Positions 61,534-64,000 of a stretch of 64,000 bases of DNA are shown here, in pieces. The stretch is from an uncultured Pelagibacteraceae bacterium. Lineage in GTDB: Bacteria; Pseudomonadota; Alphaproteobacteria; Pelagibacterales; Pelagibacteraceae. The notes beneath the pieces are model-generated. The model made no database searches. It was not told the DNA's origin and worked only from the letters and a program-made list of their open reading frames with translations. Both the position numbers and the translations under genes were made by a program. Location of the stretch: positions 1 to 64,000 of the forward strand of contig CABZRN010000001.1 of NCBI GenBank assembly GCA_902528175.1. The letters run 5' to 3'. Positions within the stretch are counted from its first letter, which is position 1; each line of letters opens with the position of its first letter.

Positions 61534-62748
61534 AAGTGTTTCTGACAAAAACTTCAATTTGCTACTAGAAATATTTTTTGTATGTAATCCAATCACAAAA
61601 CCCAATTCTTGAACTATATCTGCACCAGGGAACTTAGTTTTCCTAGGATTAAGTTTAAATAATTTACTTGATGGCTGTTTTACAAAAGATCCACTAATTA
61701 TTGGCCTAGTTTCAAGACCTCTCGATTCAATATAATTTATAAATTGAGTTTTTTTTTTTCTAAATTTTTTGTTTAAAAAAATTGGGAAAACCATATAACT
61801 TGGTGAAATTTTTTTTGGCACTTCTAAAAAAGAAAATTGGTCTGACCAATTTTTATGCATTTTTAAAGACTTAATAATTTTGTTCCTATTGCTAATTCTT
61901 ATTTTCATAAATTTCTTAAGCTTTTTAAATTGACTTAATCCTATTGATGCTTGAATATCTGTAGGTCTAAGATTAAAACCTGAATTAACAAATATATATC
62001 GTGGATCTAGATAAGGATACTTAATTGCAGTTTTTTTTTCTCTAGACCATCCGTGAGATCTTAATGATTTTAATATTTCATAATCTTTTTTATCTTTACA
62101 TACAATCATGCCACCTTCTCCTGAAGTTATTTGATGGGAGTAAAAAAAAGAAAATGTTCCAAAATCTCCAAAGGTTCCTAAAAATTTTCTGCCATATTTT
62201 GTACCTAACGACTCGCAATTATCCTCTATTAAAATAATATTTTTTTTATTACAAAAATCTCTTATCTTTTTTATTTCTGTTGAGAGACCTAAAACATTGA
62301 TTATCAAAATTACTTTAGTTTTTCTGGAAATACTTTTTATTAAATTGTCAGCATTTACATTTAAAGTTTTTGGATTAACATCAACGAATTTAATTTTTAA
62401 TCCACATTGTACTAGTGGCCACAATGAAGTAGGCCAACATAAAGATTGAATTATAGCTTCATCACCCCTTTTAAATTTCTTTTTTCTCATAGGATTACAA
62501 GAGGCAAAAGTTGCTAGCAAATTTGCTGAAGATCCTGAATTAACCATTAATGCATATTTTGAACCAAGAAAATTTTTAAATTTGTTTTCAAAATTTTGTG
62601 TTTTTTGCCCCATGGTAATTCTTCCAGATTTTAATACTTTTATACCTTCGTTTAAATCTTTTCTTGAAAGCCCATGATCTAGTAACGGGTAGATATTTTT
62701 TCTTTTTTTAGACAATAATATTCGATGTAAAAATTTTTTTTTTGACAT
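61513..62748 (-). CDS. DegT/DnrJ/EryC1-type PLP sugar aminotransferase/dehydrase (RfbH-like)
   Basis: YALMVNSGSSANLLATFASCNP; VILINVLGLSTEIKKIRDFCNKKNIILIEDNCESLGTKYGRKFLGTFGDFGTFSFFYSHQITSGEGGMI. Confidence 0.92.
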   Translation of the reverse strand: MSKKKFLHRILLSKKRKNIYPLLDHGLSRKDLNEGIKVLKSGRITMGQKTQNFENKFKNFLGSKYALMVNSGSSANLLATFASCNPMRKKKFKRGDEAIIQSLCWPTSLWPLVQCGLKIKFVDVNPKTLNVNADNLIKSISRKTKVILIINVLGLSTEIKKIRDFCNKKNIILIEDNCESLGTKYGRKFLGTFGDFGTFSFFYSHQITSGEGGMIVCKDKKDYEILKSLRSHGWSREKKTAIKYPYLDPRYIFVNSGFNLRPTDIQASIGLSQFKKLKKFMKIRISNRNKIIKSLKMHKNWSDQFSFLEVPKKISPSYMVFPIFLNKKFRKKKTQFINYIESRGLETRPIISGSFVKQPSSKLFKLNPRKTKFPGADIVQELGFVIGLHTKNISSSKLKFLSETLLSIDSL

Positions 62749-62785
62749 GATTAAAACTTTTTCGTATGCACTAATTTATAAATAT

Positions 62786-64000
62786 ATGTTTAATCATTAT
62801 ATATTAAATAAAAAAATTATATTTACGTTTTTATTTATAACTTTATTTATCGGTTTTTTCCTTAACGAAAATAGCTCTGGAGGTGCAATTGCAGATTTTC
62901 TTATGCGCTTAGAAATAATTAATTCTTTTAATGATGATTTTTTTGAGACATTTTTAAACTACGACCAATATCCAGATAGACATTCTCCTATAATTCTTAT
63001 TTTTATAACAATTTTATTAAAAATTGGTTTTGATCTTAACAGCATAAGATTTCTCCATTTATTTACGGTCCCATTGATAATTTTAATAACTCATAAGTGT
63101 TTATTATCTAAGTATGGAAAAAAATATAGCAATATATTTTTTTTAATTTCCACGACCATTTTTTTTCTCTCTCCAATAATAAGATCAATATCTATTTGGC
63201 CTGATAGTAGACTTATCGGTCTTTTATTCTTTCTTTTAAGTTTGTTTTTTTTTTTAGAATTTAATAAAAAGCCCAAATTTAAATATGCGATTTATAATAC
63301 TTTATCTTTAATATTAGCTTCATACATAAGTCCTAATTTCTCAATATTTTTTTTGTATTTTTTTTATATTTTTTTCAAACACTATTCATTTTCAAATAAG
63401 ATTTTTAAATTACTTTTTTTAAACTTATTTTTTTCATTACCGATGATATTTTACTTATTTATTCTTGATGTAAACTTTCTCAAAATCACTGCAGTACCGA
63501 ATATTAGTACTATAGATAGAATTAATCCGTCTAATAAAGTTTTGATAATATCTAGTTTAATATTATTTTACTCATTTCCATTATTTTTAAATAAGTCTAT
63601 TGTAGCAGCTTGTAGAAATTCGTCTTTTTTTAATAGATTTATAATTTTTTCATTACTTTTTTTTGTATTAGCTACTTTTTTTAATTATTCTATAAATTAT
63701 ACAGGTGGAGGTATATTTTTTAAATTTTCTTATTTATTATTTAAAAGTGAGTACTTTTTTTTGTTTATCTCATTTATTTCATTTTTATACATTGCTTTCT
63801 TTTTTAAGATAAATTTTAATAATTTGTTATTATTTATAATTTTGATATTATCTAATCCTCAACTAACAATTTATCATAAATATTATGACCCATTGTTAAT
63901 AATTTTATTTTTAACTCTTTACGAATTTAATTTTGATATAAAAAAAATTTTAAATAAAAATATAGTATTTAATTTATACTTATTTTACTCTATCTTTTTA
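62786..64000 (+). CDS. Polytopic membrane protein, possible GT-C/GT39-like glycosyltransferase; truncated by window end (not in supplied ORF track)
   Basis: Open from ATG 62786 to 64000: MFNHYILNKKIIFTFLFITLFIGFFLNENSSGGAIADFLMRLEIINSFNDDFFETFLNYDQYPDRHSPIILIF...; many TM segments. Confidence 0.65.
   Translation, partial: MFNHYILNKKIIFTFLFITLFIGFFLNENSSGGAIADFLMRLEIINSFNDDFFETFLNYDQYPDRHSPIILIFITILLKIGFDLNSIRFLHLFTVPLIILITHKCLLSKYGKKYSNIFFLISTTIFFLSPIIRSISIWPDSRLIGLLFFLLSLFFFLEFNKKPKFKYAIYNTLSLILASYISPNFSIFFLYFFYIFFKHYSFSNKIFKLLFLNLFFSLPMIFYLFILDVNFLKITAVPNISTIDRINPSNKVLIISSLILFYSFPLFLNKSIVAACRNSSFFNRFIIFSLLFFVLATFFNYSINYTGGGIFFKFSYLLFKSEYFFLFISFISFLYIAFFFKINFNNLLLFIILILSNPQLTIYHKYYDPLLIILFLTLYEFNFDIKKILNKNIVFNLYLFYSIFL

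Overview
The window looks like one contiguous piece of an AT-rich, streamlined SAR11/Pelagibacter-type alphaproteobacterial genome. This call rests on gene content: proteorhodopsin, PPDK, tol-pal, tkt-gap-pgk-fba, pnt, tiny spacers, and a lone 5S rRNA with no 23S in the expected upstream position. Most of it is core metabolism and housekeeping. I found no transposase, integrase, phage structural gene or CRISPR array. The points most worth a second look are: (1) an ammonium transporter fused to a C-terminal SpoIIE/RsbU-type PP2C phosphatase, split by an apparent 1-nt frameshift in a T7 run; (2) an unlisted 42-aa membrane micro-ORF joined by ATGA overlaps to both neighbours in a GT39-sORF-GT2 operon; (3) an unlisted 36-aa protein resembling aa3-oxidase subunit IV next to pntA, and an unlisted rpmJ; (4) a 5S rRNA separated from any 23S, followed by surface-polysaccharide genes, probably the edge of the SAR11 HVR2 island; (5) a phage-style RuvC-like nuclease in the yebC-tolQ interval with no ruvA/ruvB beside it; (6) perfect palindromes in front of rpoH, ispB and proteorhodopsin; (7) all seven convergent CDS pairs overlap at their 3' ends, three of them through a shared palindromic TTAA; (8) an initiator tRNA with AGG/CCU instead of GGG/CCC in the anticodon stem. 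I did not find a convincing wholly new multi-gene system. All family assignments come from reading motifs by eye, without database searches.
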